A stretch of 64,000 nucleotides of DNA from Lachnospiraceae bacterium (GTDB taxonomy: Bacteria > Bacillota > Clostridia > Lachnospirales > Lachnospiraceae): contig JAAWAC010000041.1 of the NCBI GenBank assembly GCA_022791975.1, positions 248,001-312,000 of the forward strand, read 5' to 3'. Within the stretch, counting starts at the first letter, position 1. Every line of letters begins with the position of its first letter. The translations under genes were made by a program, and so were the position numbers. Below, one piece after another: positions 56,049 through 64,000 of the stretch. The notes beneath the pieces are model-generated. The model was not told where the DNA came from and ran no database searches. It saw nothing but the letters and a program-made list of their open reading frames with translations.

Positions 56049-57119
56049 ATGAAAGGCTGGGAACAGAATATCCGCAGGGTTATCCCCTATACACCGGGGG
56101 AGCAGCCCGATTGTCCCAATATGATAAAGTTAAATACCAATGAGAATCCCTATCCCCCTGGACCGGGCGTGGTGCGAGCCCTGGAGACTCTGGACACAGA
56201 CCGCCTCAGGCTGTATCCGGACCCGGCGGCCAGCTGTCTGGTAAGGGCACTGGCCAGGCGCTATGGTCTGGGGGAGGATCAGGTTTTCGTGGGGGTAGGC
56301 TCTGATGATGTGCTTGCCATGTGCTTTTTAACCTTTTTTAATTCCAATAGGCCTATTTTATTTCCGGATATCTCCTATTCCTTTTATCCGGTCTGGGCGG
56401 AGCTCTTTGGGGTACCCTATGAGACCCCAGCCCTGGATGAGAACTTTTGTATTCGCAAGGAGGACTATTTTAGGGAGAACGGGGGGATTATTTTCCCCAA
56501 TCCCAATGCGCCCACCTCTCTTTTGCTGGAGAGCGGGGATGTGGAGGAGATCGTTGCCCGGAATCCGGATGTGATTGTGATTGTGGATGAGGCGTATATA
56601 GACTTTGCTGAGGGGCCTTCCGCCCTGGAATTACTGGAAAAATTTGACAATCTTTTGGTGGTACAGACTTTTTCCAAATCCAGATCCATGTGCGGCATGC
56701 GCATTGGCTATGCGGCAGGCTCCCCGGAGCTGATTCGCTGTCTCAATGACGTAAAGTATTCCTTTAATTCCTATACCATGAGTCTTCCCGCCCTGGAGCT
56801 GGGAGTGGCGTCTGTGGAGGATGAGGCTTATTTTCAGGGGACCATCGAAAAGATCAAGGCGACCAGGAAAAGAAGTCTGAGGGCTTTGCGGGAGCTGGGC
56901 TTTTTCTGCCCGGAGCCCTCGGCCAACTTTATCTTTGCCTCCCATCCAGATTGCCCTGCCAAGGAGCTTTTTGAGGAGCTAAAAAAGGAGCAGATTTATG
57001 TCCGGTATTTTCCAAAACCTCGGATTGATAACTATCTGCGAATTACCATAGGGACGGATGCCCAGATGGATGCCTTGCTGGAGGCTCTTGGGCGCTTGTT
57101 GTCCCAAAGGAAGCAATAA
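56049..57119 (+). CDS. hisC: Histidinol-phosphate aminotransferase HisC
   Basis: PLP-dependent class I/II aminotransferase. The 356-residue protein has KLNTNENPYPPGP at the start, the VDEAYIDF aspartate/tyrosine motif, the PLP lysine in TFSKSRSMCGMRIGYA and the C-terminal RITIGT. No other his genes are nearby, so it may serve outside a his operon; related aromatic aminotransferases are an alternative. Confidence 0.9.
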   Translation: MKGWEQNIRRVIPYTPGEQPDCPNMIKLNTNENPYPPGPGVVRALETLDTDRLRLYPDPAASCLVRALARRYGLGEDQVFVGVGSDDVLAMCFLTFFNSNRPILFPDISYSFYPVWAELFGVPYETPALDENFCIRKEDYFRENGGIIFPNPNAPTSLLLESGDVEEIVARNPDVIVIVDEAYIDFAEGPSALELLEKFDNLLVVQTFSKSRSMCGMRIGYAAGSPELIRCLNDVKYSFNSYTMSLPALELGVASVEDEAYFQGTIEKIKATRKRSLRALRELGFFCPEPSANFIFASHPDCPAKELFEELKKEQIYVRYFPKPRIDNYLRITIGTDAQMDALLEALGRLLSQRKQ

Positions 57120-57173
57120 GGAGAGGCGGAGCCTTTTGGGGGGAGTGGAATCGAAAATGAAAAGGAGAGATCT

Positions 57174-57683
57174 ATGACAGAGACATTAGTACAATGGTTT
57201 GTGACCAACCTGGGAGGCAGTGCAGCCAAGGAGCTGGTTGTGTTTCTCATTTCCATGGTGCCCATTCTGGAGCTGCGGGGAGGACTTTTGGCCGCAGGGC
57301 CGGCCTTTCTTAATATTCCCATTCTTCGGGCTGTGCCCATTTGCATAGTGGGAAATGTAATACCGGTGCCCTTTATTCTGCTTTTGATCCGCTGGATTTT
57401 TAAGCTGATGAAGAAGACCCGTCTGTTTCGGCCTCTGGTGGAGTGGTTGGAGAATAAGGCCATGTCCAAAAAGGATCAGATCGAGACCTATGGTTTTTGG
57501 GGGCTGGTGCTTTTTGTGGGGATTCCCCTGCCTGGTACCGGAGCCTGGACCGGATCGCTGATTGCGGCTCTTTTGGGAATGCAGTTTAAGAAAGCATTTC
57601 CGGCGGTTTTGCTGGGCATTGCCATTGCCACGGTGATTATGTCGGCCCTTTCCTACGGACTTTTGGGGGCCTTGTTTGGATAA
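57174..57683 (+). CDS. Small multidrug export family protein (COG2426)
   Basis: A 169-residue membrane protein with about four helices and the family motifs SMVPILELRGGLLAAG and GIPLPGTGAWTGSLIAALLG. Placed in the 'small multidrug export' family; actual substrate unproven. Ribosome site AAAGGAGAGATCT. Confidence 0.88.
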   Translation: MTETLVQWFVTNLGGSAAKELVVFLISMVPILELRGGLLAAGPAFLNIPILRAVPICIVGNVIPVPFILLLIRWIFKLMKKTRLFRPLVEWLENKAMSKKDQIETYGFWGLVLFVGIPLPGTGAWTGSLIAALLGMQFKKAFPAVLLGIAIATVIMSALSYGLLGALFG

Positions 57684-57704
57684 GAGACGAAGGGGTGAGA
57701 GGGA

Positions 57705-58715
57705 ATGAGCAAACGTCTGTTTTTTATCTACAATCCCCGGGCCGGAAAGGAGCATATCCGGGGAAAGCTCTATGGAATTATACAGGCTATGGCGGACGCG
57801 GACTATGAGATTACCATCTATCCCACAAGGCGGTATCTGGATGCTACAGAGAGAATCCTGTCCCTGCCAGATATCTACGATCTGGTGGTTTGCAGTGGGG
57901 GAGACGGCACGCTGGATGAGGTGGTGACAGGCATGATGGGCCGAGAGCACAAGATTCCCATCGGCTATATTCCTGCTGGCACCTGCAATGATTTTGCCCG
58001 GAGTCTGCGAATTCCAGTGGATATGGCCAAGGCGGCCCAGATTGCCGTGACAGGGGAGCGCTTTGCCTGTGATGTAGGCTCCTTTAATGAGAATCACTTT
58101 ATTTATATTGCGGCCTTTGGACTGTTTACGGATGTGTCCTATTCCACCAAACAGGAGGTGAAAAATATCCTGGGCCATATGGCGTATCTGGTGGAGGGCA
58201 TGAAACGTCTGACCAATGTGCGATCCTACAAAATGCAGGTGACCAGCAGGGAGATGAGTTTTGAGGGGGACTTTCTCTTTGGCATGGTGACCAATTCCCG
58301 ATCTGTGGGAGGCTTTGAAAATATCATCGGAAAAAATGTGATTTTTGATGATGGTCTATTTGAGGTGACCTTTATCCGCAAGCCGGACAGTCCACTGGAG
58401 CTCCAGGAGATTCTGGCGGCTCTTCTGGTGGAAAGGCTGGATAGCAAGTATATGTATTCCTTCCGGACCAGTCATATTGTGGTGGAGTCTGAGGCGTGTA
58501 TTCCCTGGACCTTAGACGGAGAGTTTGGCGGGGAGCATACCCGGGTGGAAATAGCCAACAATCCCCGGGCGGTGGATATTATCATCGCAAAGGAGTGGCG
58601 GGCCGCGATTTCTCTGGAGGCAGCCCTGGAGGCAGAACGGCTTTTGGAGGGAGCCCCAAAGGGAGAGCTTCCGGGAGCGATGGAGTCAGATAACGGAGAA
58701 AAGATGGCAGAATGA
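57705..58715 (+). CDS. Diacylglycerol/lipid kinase of the DagK/YegS family
   Basis: A 336-residue soluble lipid kinase with YNPRAGKEHIRG at the start, nucleotide motif SGGDGTLDEVV near 65, IPAGTCNDFARSL and the C-terminal DGEFGGEH metal-binding region. The substrate is probably diacylglycerol or a similar lipid. The last 35 residues are a charged extension. Confidence 0.9.
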   Translation: MSKRLFFIYNPRAGKEHIRGKLYGIIQAMADADYEITIYPTRRYLDATERILSLPDIYDLVVCSGGDGTLDEVVTGMMGREHKIPIGYIPAGTCNDFARSLRIPVDMAKAAQIAVTGERFACDVGSFNENHFIYIAAFGLFTDVSYSTKQEVKNILGHMAYLVEGMKRLTNVRSYKMQVTSREMSFEGDFLFGMVTNSRSVGGFENIIGKNVIFDDGLFEVTFIRKPDSPLELQEILAALLVERLDSKYMYSFRTSHIVVESEACIPWTLDGEFGGEHTRVEIANNPRAVDIIIAKEWRAAISLEAALEAERLLEGAPKGELPGAMESDNGEKMAE

Positions 58716-58837
58716 AAACCGAATAAAAGGGGTGGGCGAATTTTGGCAGATTGACCAAAACGCACATCTCTTTTTTGGTATTTATGTATAAATTTTAAAA
58801 AGCGGGCGAGAAATCTTCGGAGATTTATCGTTATAGC

Positions 58838-58866
58838 TTGACATATAGAGTTAGAAAGGTTATAAT
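58838..58866 (+). promoter_or_regulatory. Sigma-A promoter P1 of the sugar-acid locus
   Basis: TTGACA at 58838-58843, 17-base spacer, TATAAT at 58861-58866: a perfect consensus pair. The 333-base gap (58716-59048) is very A+T-rich and holds this promoter and a second one, but no gene; a strong terminator for the kinase gene was not found. Confidence 0.85.
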
Positions 58867-58987
58867 ATTAGTAAAGGTTCACAAATAGGTATGAGTTTGT
58901 ATATAAGAACAATGAAGCAGACGATAATTTTCATCTGTTTGTTAAATTGCATAAAATATATAAAAAACTTGTTAAATTTTGGTTATA

Positions 58988-59017
58988 TTGACAGGAAAAC
59001 AGAGGATATGATATAAT
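58988..59017 (+). promoter_or_regulatory. Sigma-A promoter P2 of the sugar-acid locus
   Basis: TTGACA at 58988-58993, 18-base spacer, TATAAT at 59012-59017, 31 bases before the first gene. Two consensus promoters in tandem leave 121 bases between them for an operator or activator site; no clear palindrome was recognised there. Confidence 0.82.
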
Positions 59018-59048
59018 CAAAAACAGTGAAAGAAAGGGGGAGCTACCA

Positions 59049-59903
59049 ATGGGTTTATTTCGTTATGGCGTGGCCTGTTCTCTGAATGATGTGTCCGTTA
59101 CCGCTCCGATTACACTGCGGGGGACTATTGAGCAGCTGTGCGAGCAGGCAAAGGAAATCGGCTATGAGGGACTGGAGATTCAGTTGGCAGACCCGCTGCA
59201 GTATGACTGGCAGCATATTAAAAAGGTGACAGGAGAATATGGACTTTCCATTACAGCTTTTGCCACCGGGCGAGAGATGGGAGAAAATCAACTTTGCCTC
59301 ATCAGTGACGATGCTTCCGTGCGCCGGGCTACCATTGATCGGCTGAAGGAGCATATTGACTGTGCGTCTGTAGTTAACAGTCCTGTGATTGTAGGGTCTT
59401 TGCGGGCGAAGCTTCTGGGACGTCCGGATTCGGACAAATATGAGCAGTATCATAGGGAGGCTGTGCTGGAGCTGGCAGATTACGCCAAGGAAAAGGGAAC
59501 CGTGATCCTGATTGAGAATATTTTAAGCTGGATCAGTGATTATCTGAATACCATGGCTCAGGTGCAGGATTTTGTCAGCGGTCTGGGAAAAGACAATGTA
59601 AAGGTACACCTGGATACCTACAGCATGATGATGGAGGACAATGATATCTGGGGATCCATTCAGTATTGCGCAAAGGATCTGGAGTACGTGCATTTCTCTG
59701 ATACAGCCAGGCTTTATCCCGGCGGGGGAAACGTAGACTTCAAAGCATTTATGAAAGCGCTTGCTATGGCTGGATACAAGGGATGGGTGGTGACGGAGTG
59801 TGTTCCGCTGCCTACGGCCTATGACTGTGCAAAGAATGGCTATGAATATATGAAGGCTATGGAAACTGTGGCATCTATAGAGATGGCTGCAAAGCGTTTT
59901 TAG
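59049..59903 (+). CDS. Sugar phosphate isomerase/epimerase-type TIM-barrel protein
   Basis: A 284-residue protein of the xylose isomerase-like/AP endonuclease 2 fold: YEGLEIQLADP near 39, VILIENILSWISD near 156 (metal Glu), VKVHLDTYSMM near 184 (metal Asp/His) and GYKGWVVTECVPLP near 247 (metal Glu). Typical members are ketose epimerases, isomerases or inosose dehydratases. Its place before a TRAP binding protein and a galactonate dehydratase-type gene suggests use on sugar acids or their products. Confidence 0.87.
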   Translation: MGLFRYGVACSLNDVSVTAPITLRGTIEQLCEQAKEIGYEGLEIQLADPLQYDWQHIKKVTGEYGLSITAFATGREMGENQLCLISDDASVRRATIDRLKEHIDCASVVNSPVIVGSLRAKLLGRPDSDKYEQYHREAVLELADYAKEKGTVILIENILSWISDYLNTMAQVQDFVSGLGKDNVKVHLDTYSMMMEDNDIWGSIQYCAKDLEYVHFSDTARLYPGGGNVDFKAFMKALAMAGYKGWVVTECVPLPTAYDCAKNGYEYMKAMETVASIEMAAKRF

Positions 59904-59965
59904 AGGATATCGTCAGAGGCCGGAAAGGGGCTCTGTGATATAAAAAATAAATTTGGAGGTAAGAT

Positions 59966-61057
59966 ATGAAAAAGAAAGTACTGTCACTGTTATTGTCTGT
60001 AGGCATGGTAGCCGGCTTACTGGCAGGCTGCGGCGATCTGGGCTCTGGGGAAGCTCCCACTGCTGATGATGTTAAGACGGAGGAGCCGGCCGTAAACATT
60101 GAGACCACATCCAAGGATGCGGAGGTAATTATCCGTATTTCCAATGGTAGTGCTGCTACCGCTCCCTTCTGTGTAGCCCAGGATACGGTTTTCAAGCCTG
60201 AGATTGAGGAAGCTTCCGACGGAAAGATTGCCGTGGAGGTATATTACAGCAATCAGCTGGGCAACGATACCACCTCTACCGAGGCTCTTCGTTCTGGTGA
60301 CCTGGAGATGAACAATACATCCACCGCTCCCCTGGTAGGTCTTGTGCCGGAGCTGGCTGTATTTGATATCCCCTTCCTGTTCTCCAGCTATGAGCAGGCA
60401 GATTACGTGATCGACAATGGTCTGGGCGAGTACCTGAGCAATAAGATTGCAGACAAGGGTATCTATGTAATCGCATGGAATGAGAATGGTTTCCGTAACC
60501 TGACCACCGTAGAGGGCAAAGAGGTACATACGCCCGATGATTTGAAGGGCTTAAAGATCCGTACCATGGAGAATCAGTATCATATGTCCGCATGGAGCGC
60601 TATGGGTGCTAGCCCCACTCCTATCAATGGTTCCGAGATTTACACCTCCCTGCAGTCTGGCGTGGTTGACGGACAGGAGAATCCTATCCCTAACTTCTAC
60701 GCTCAGCAGATTCACGAGGTATCTCCCTGCATTACTCTGACGGAGCATATCTACTCCCCCATGCTGCTTTGCTATTCCAAGACTCTGTTTGACAAGCTTA
60801 CCGAGGAGCAGCAGAAGATCGTGCGGGATGCAGGCGCAAACTACACCATTGCTGAGAGAGAAGAGAACAGACGGCAGAGCGACGATTTGCAGGCACAGTT
60901 GGATGCTGACGAGAAATACACCGTTATCGTGCTCTCCGAGGAGGAGAAGCAGCCCTTCAAGGATCTGACCACAGGTCTTTGGGATGAGGTTGGAAAGGCA
61001 GCTGGAGATGAGGTTATGACCATGCTGAATGATCTTCTGGCAGAGTCCACCAAATAA
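59966..61057 (+). CDS. TRAP transporter solute-binding lipoprotein (DctP family)
   Basis: A 363-residue protein with a lipoprotein signal peptide (KKKVLSLLLSVGMVAGLLAGC, lipobox LLAG-C20) and a DctP-type binding fold. Notable parts: SNQLGNDTTSTEALRSGDLEM, GLKIRTMENQYHMSAWSAMGA with the carboxylate-binding Arg, and NGSEIYTSLQSGVVDGQENP. Ligands of this family are organic or sugar acids. No membrane subunits (DctQ, DctM) follow within the window. A large stem-loop lies directly downstream. Confidence 0.94.
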   Translation: MKKKVLSLLLSVGMVAGLLAGCGDLGSGEAPTADDVKTEEPAVNIETTSKDAEVIIRISNGSAATAPFCVAQDTVFKPEIEEASDGKIAVEVYYSNQLGNDTTSTEALRSGDLEMNNTSTAPLVGLVPELAVFDIPFLFSSYEQADYVIDNGLGEYLSNKIADKGIYVIAWNENGFRNLTTVEGKEVHTPDDLKGLKIRTMENQYHMSAWSAMGASPTPINGSEIYTSLQSGVVDGQENPIPNFYAQQIHEVSPCITLTEHIYSPMLLCYSKTLFDKLTEEQQKIVRDAGANYTIAEREENRRQSDDLQAQLDADEKYTVIVLSEEEKQPFKDLTTGLWDEVGKAAGDEVMTMLNDLLAESTK

Positions 61058-61107
61058 ATGAGACGTTTCTGTCAGGACTTTATATAAAAAAGACGACAGA
61101 CCAAGAG

Positions 61108-61169
61108 GCGGGGGCTGGCGCATTAAGGAAAGCGGTTGTATATGCAATGCTTAGTGCGGCGGTCCCCGC
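61108..61169 (+). repeat. 20-bp intercistronic stem-loop after the TRAP binding protein gene
   Basis: GCGGGGGCTGGCGCATTAAG (61108-61127) pairs with CTTAGTGCGGCGGTCCCCGC (61150-61169): 19 of 20 positions pair in RNA, three as G-U, with one G-G mismatch and a 22-base loop. No T-run follows. Such structures between a binding-protein gene and downstream genes often protect the upstream message and lower downstream expression. Confidence 0.75.
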
Positions 61170-61198
61170 TCAAGTATAAAAGAAAAGGAGAGAAGGTT

Positions 61199-62347
61199 AT
61201 GAAAATCACAGAGGTAAATACTTACTTTGTGCGTCCTCGCTGGGGGTTTGTGGAGATTGTCACAGATGAGGGCTTCACTGGCTGGGGCGAGGCTGTCCTG
61301 GAGGGGCATGCAAGAGCTGTTCTGGCCTGCGTGGAGGAATATCGAGACTATCTCATTGGTCAGGACCCGGCACGAATCGAAGATATCTGGAGCACCATCT
61401 ACCGGGCCGGTTTCTATCGGGGCGGCGGTGTGCTTATGAGTGCCATCTCTGGCATTGACCAGGCTCTTTGGGACATCAAAGGTAAGGTGTTTGGTGTACC
61501 GGTATACCAGCTTATGGGCGGCGCTTGCCGCAACAGCATGAAGGTGTATTCCTGGATTGGAGGAGATCGGCCTTCTGATGTGGGAGCAGCAGCTAAGGAG
61601 CGCCAGGATGCAGGCTTTGCTGCGGTGAAGATGAATGCCACCGAGGAGCTGCAGATGATCGACACCTACGATAAGGTAGATGCGGTGCTGGAGCGTGTGG
61701 CGGCTATCCGGGAGGCCTGTGGCAAATATTTTGGTATCGCTATTGATTTCCATGGACGGGTACATAAGCCCATGGCCAAAGTGTTGGCTAAGAAGCTGGA
61801 GGAGTTTGACCCCATGTTTATCGAGGAGCCAGTGCTCTGCGAGAATATGGAGTGTTTCAAGGAGATCGCGGCGGCCTGCAATGTTCCCATTGCCACTGGT
61901 GAGCGTCTCTTTACCAAGTATGATTTTAAGCGCCTTTTCCAGGCTGGCGGCGTAGACATTATTCAGCCTGACCTGTCCCATGCAGGTGGTCTCACCGAGG
62001 TGAAGAAGATCGCGTCCATGGCTGAGGCCTATGACGTGGCCCTGGCTCCCCATTGTCCTCTGGGACCCATCGCCCTTTCTGCTTGTTTGCAGGTGGATGC
62101 TACCAGCTACAATGCGGTTATCCAGGAGCAGAGCATGGGGATCCACTACAATGTGGGCAAGACAGTTCTTGACTATGTAAACAACAAGTCTGACTTTGAT
62201 TTTATAGACGGCTATGTAAATCTTCCGGTTCTGCCAGGCCTTGGAGTGGATGTGAACAAGGAGCTGGTGCTGGAGGAGAACAAGACTCCCCACAACTGGA
62301 AGAACCCTGTATGGCGGCATAGAGACGGCTCTGTAGCCGAGTGGTAA
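61199..62347 (+). CDS. dgoD: D-galactonate dehydratase family protein (enolase superfamily)
   Basis: Dehydrates a sugar acid to a 2-keto-3-deoxy acid. The length of 382 residues equals E. coli DgoD, and the key residues fall on the same numbers as I recall for it: D183 and H185 (DFHGR), E209 (IEEPV), E235 (GERLF) and H285 (PHCPLGP). ATG 61199 follows AAAAGGAGAGAAGGTT; in-frame upstream codons lie inside the stem-loop. The TRAP binding protein upstream likely brings in the substrate. Other aldonates cannot be excluded. A hairpin (CTGGCAG/CTGCCAG, 62359-62383) follows the stop, without a T-run. Confidence 0.92.
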   Translation: MKITEVNTYFVRPRWGFVEIVTDEGFTGWGEAVLEGHARAVLACVEEYRDYLIGQDPARIEDIWSTIYRAGFYRGGGVLMSAISGIDQALWDIKGKVFGVPVYQLMGGACRNSMKVYSWIGGDRPSDVGAAAKERQDAGFAAVKMNATEELQMIDTYDKVDAVLERVAAIREACGKYFGIAIDFHGRVHKPMAKVLAKKLEEFDPMFIEEPVLCENMECFKEIAAACNVPIATGERLFTKYDFKRLFQAGGVDIIQPDLSHAGGLTEVKKIASMAEAYDVALAPHCPLGPIALSACLQVDATSYNAVIQEQSMGIHYNVGKTVLDYVNNKSDFDFIDGYVNLPVLPGLGVDVNKELVLEENKTPHNWKNPVWRHRDGSVAEW

Positions 62348-62420
62348 GAACCGCCCGTCTGGCAGAAGAGAGGAAGCTGCCAGGAGAAGGGAAACGGAAA
62401 AGGTTTGGAGGAACGAGGGT

Positions 62421-63404
62421 TTGGCAATAGAGGGAAGTCATCTGGTGAAACGTTACGGTGAGAAAACCGCTCTGAACGACGTTTCCTTTCGGATAGAGAC
62501 AGGAGAGATCGTGGGATTTTTAGGCCCCAATGGGGCGGGAAAATCCACAACCATGAATATAATTGCCGGTCTGCGTCGGCCCAGCAGCGGTGCGGTGCGG
62601 ATCAATGGCACGGATATGGAGGAGGAGCCCTTAAAGGCAAAAAGGCAGATGAGTTATCTGCCAGAGATTCCTCCTTTGTATCTGGATATGACCGTGGAGG
62701 AGCAGCTGCTTTTTGCCTGTGAGCTGCGGGGGATGATCGGAAAAAAGACAAAGCTTCAGTCTTATCTGGATGAGCTCTGTAGCAGGACGGATGTGGGCCA
62801 TGTAAAAAAACGGCTGATCCGAAATCTGTCCAAGGGATACCGGCAGCGGATTGCTGTGACGCAGATGCTGGTGGGAGAGCCGGAGATTCTCATTCTGGAT
62901 GAGCCCACCGTAGGTCTGGACCCCCGGCAGATTCGGGAGTTCCGGGATCTGATAGGAGAGTTGGCGAAAGACCATACCATTATTCTCTCCTCCCATATTT
63001 TGCCGGAGATTTCCTCCGTTTGTCGGCGGGTACTGGTGTTCGAGAGAGGCCGGCTTATTGCCGACGGGGAGACCAACACCCTCCAGGAAAAGCTTACGGG
63101 AAAGAAGAGCCTGAAGATAGCTGTAGCCGGTGAGCCTGACCAGGTGGAGCTGGTTCTTAGAAGTATTCCAGGCATTCTGTCCTTTACCCGCCTGCCAGAT
63201 GAGGAGCAGGGTGCAGTATCCTATGAGGTGGATACCGCCCTTCAGGGAGATGTGCGTCGGGAGCTGTTCGGGGTGTTAAGCCGAAATCAGCTGCCTCTCC
63301 TTTTGCTAAAGCCTGTGGAATTTTCTCTGGAAAGGCTGTATCTCAGATTGACAGAGGAGGCGGAGAGCGGCCAGACGCAGGGAGAGGAGGCGTCGGGAGT
63401 ATGA
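62421..63404 (+). CDS. ABC transporter ATP-binding protein (ABC-2/GldA type)
   Basis: A 327-residue ATPase with Walker A GPNGAGKSTT near 37, signature NLSKGYRQRIA, Walker B ILILDEPTVGLDP and H-loop LSSHIL. The C-terminal 100 residues are a regulatory extension common in DrrA/GldA-type exporters. Start is TTG 62421 after GGAGGAACGAGGGT. It overlaps the permease start by four bases (ATGA). Confidence 0.92.
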   Translation: MAIEGSHLVKRYGEKTALNDVSFRIETGEIVGFLGPNGAGKSTTMNIIAGLRRPSSGAVRINGTDMEEEPLKAKRQMSYLPEIPPLYLDMTVEEQLLFACELRGMIGKKTKLQSYLDELCSRTDVGHVKKRLIRNLSKGYRQRIAVTQMLVGEPEILILDEPTVGLDPRQIREFRDLIGELAKDHTIILSSHILPEISSVCRRVLVFERGRLIADGETNTLQEKLTGKKSLKIAVAGEPDQVELVLRSIPGILSFTRLPDEEQGAVSYEVDTALQGDVRRELFGVLSRNQLPLLLLKPVEFSLERLYLRLTEEAESGQTQGEEASGV

Positions 63405-64000
63405 GAGCTGTTTACCGAAAGGAGCTGCGACAGTATTTCCGATCCGTGATTGGATGGCTGTTTCTGGCAATATTTCTCTTTATCAGCGGCTATTATTTTG
63501 TGCTGCAAAATTTGATGAACCGCAGTGGAGACATTTCCGTGTATTTTCGGAATGTGATCTCCTTTATGATGTTTCTGATGCCCATGTTGACCATGCGAAG
63601 CTTTGCGGAGGAAAAAAAACAGCGGACCGATCAGTTGCTTTTGACGATGCCCATCCGCACCTGGGATGTGGTGCTGGGAAAGTTCTGTGCGGCGCTGACC
63701 GTATTGGCAGCAGGTATGGGGGTGACCTTGTGCTTTCCAGTCATTTTGGCCTTTTACGATTCCTTGGAGCTGTGGGTGACCCTGGGTAATTACCTGGCTA
63801 TGCTGTTGCTTCTGGGCTGCTTTTTGTCCATCGGGATTTTTGTGTCAGCTTTGACGGAGAATCAGATCGTGGCGGCTATTGGCACCTATGTGATTTTGTT
63901 TGGCCTCTGGTTCTCCTCAGGATTTTCTGGCAGCATCCAGAATCAGCAGCTGTTGGATGCCTTAAGCAGCCTGTCTCTCATGGAGAAATACTATGAGATG
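63401..64000 (+). CDS. ABC-2 type permease, 3' end missing
   Basis: An open frame of 200 codons from ATG 63401 to the window edge with no stop. It starts MRAVYRKELRQYFRSVIGW, a typical ABC-2/GldF-like N-terminus, then has membrane helices near 20-40, 60-75, 100-125, 135-160 and 165-180, with the EEKKQRTDQLLLTMPI segment between the second and third. Partner of the ATPase gene it overlaps. Substrate unknown. Confidence 0.9.
   Translation, partial: MRAVYRKELRQYFRSVIGWLFLAIFLFISGYYFVLQNLMNRSGDISVYFRNVISFMMFLMPMLTMRSFAEEKKQRTDQLLLTMPIRTWDVVLGKFCAALTVLAAGMGVTLCFPVILAFYDSLELWVTLGNYLAMLLLLGCFLSIGIFVSALTENQIVAAIGTYVILFGLWFSSGFSGSIQNQQLLDALSSLSLMEKYYEM

Noticed and set aside
57186-58178. 330-codon minus-strand frame opposite the small exporter and lipid kinase genes
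   Set aside because: Crosses two clear plus-strand genes and has no domain.
58741-58790. Terminator after the lipid kinase gene
   Set aside because: TTTTGG/CCAAAA can pair, but the T-run comes a dozen bases later and the stem is weak; not listed as a feature.
61151-62320. 389-codon minus-strand frame opposite the dehydratase gene
   Set aside because: Shadow; the plus strand holds all catalytic residues of the enolase superfamily.
1-64000. CRISPR array, insertion sequence, integrase or prophage
   Set aside because: No regularly spaced direct repeats, transposase, integrase or phage genes were found on either strand.

Overview
The window is a chromosomal segment of a motile Gram-positive anaerobe of the class Clostridia, most likely a member of the Lachnospiraceae. 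The reasons are the protein families, the B. subtilis-like fla/che gene order with a FliY-type switch protein, CheC/CheD/CheV, the L31-DUF1385-PrmC-RF1 block, strong AGGAGG-type ribosome binding sites and a G+C content near one half. No insertion sequence, prophage or CRISPR array was seen.

Layout. 1-5876: 3' part of a membrane-anchored low-complexity protein, then clpC, a small conserved gene and radA. 5912-6934: promoter and tRNA-Trp, then an unknown gene behind a sigma-28-type promoter. 7100-9217: a large FtsA-like ATPase gene, closed by a perfect bidirectional terminator. 9275-13836 (minus strand): cheA-cheW-cheR-cheB. 14181-17644: two chemoreceptor genes. 17879-43205: one long fla/che cluster read rightwards from a good vegetative promoter: flgB fliE fliF fliG fliH fliI fliJ fliK flgD, a TIGR02530-type gene, flgE flbD motA motB fliM cheY flgC fliY fliO fliP fliQ fliR flhB flhA fliA flgF-like flgG-like cheC cheD cheV, ending in a terminator. 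43267-58715: housekeeping and mixed genes (VOC protein, tRNA-Gly, rarA, cyclophilin, GNAT, rpmE, DUF1385, prmC, prfA, glmM-like, nucleotidyltransferase, ABC exporter, DUF2156, hisC, small exporter, lipid kinase). 58838-62347: a sugar-acid locus behind two tandem promoters (epimerase-like protein, TRAP binding protein, galactonate dehydratase family enzyme). 62421-64000: an ABC-2 exporter whose permease gene runs off the window.

How it works together. The long cluster encodes rod, MS ring, switch, export gate and ATPase, hook, stator, sigma-28 and the adaptation part of chemotaxis. The kinase/adaptor/methylation genes and the receptors sit just upstream. Filament, hook-junction, cap and flgM genes are not in the window. 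fliL, flhF and flhG are absent from their usual places, and flgC has moved from flgB-fliE to between cheY and fliY.

Most interesting points: an ideal ribosome binding site and ATG inside fliY, placed exactly where a second FliM-like CheY-binding peptide begins, which predicts a separate short FliN-type product; a shared 13-base sigma-28-type element in front of cheA and of an unknown gene; a zinc-binding CZB-like domain on the outer side of a chemoreceptor; a possible one-base frameshift at the start of fliF; a low-G+C central block in flgE; and a 20-bp stem-loop between the TRAP binding protein gene and the dehydratase gene.
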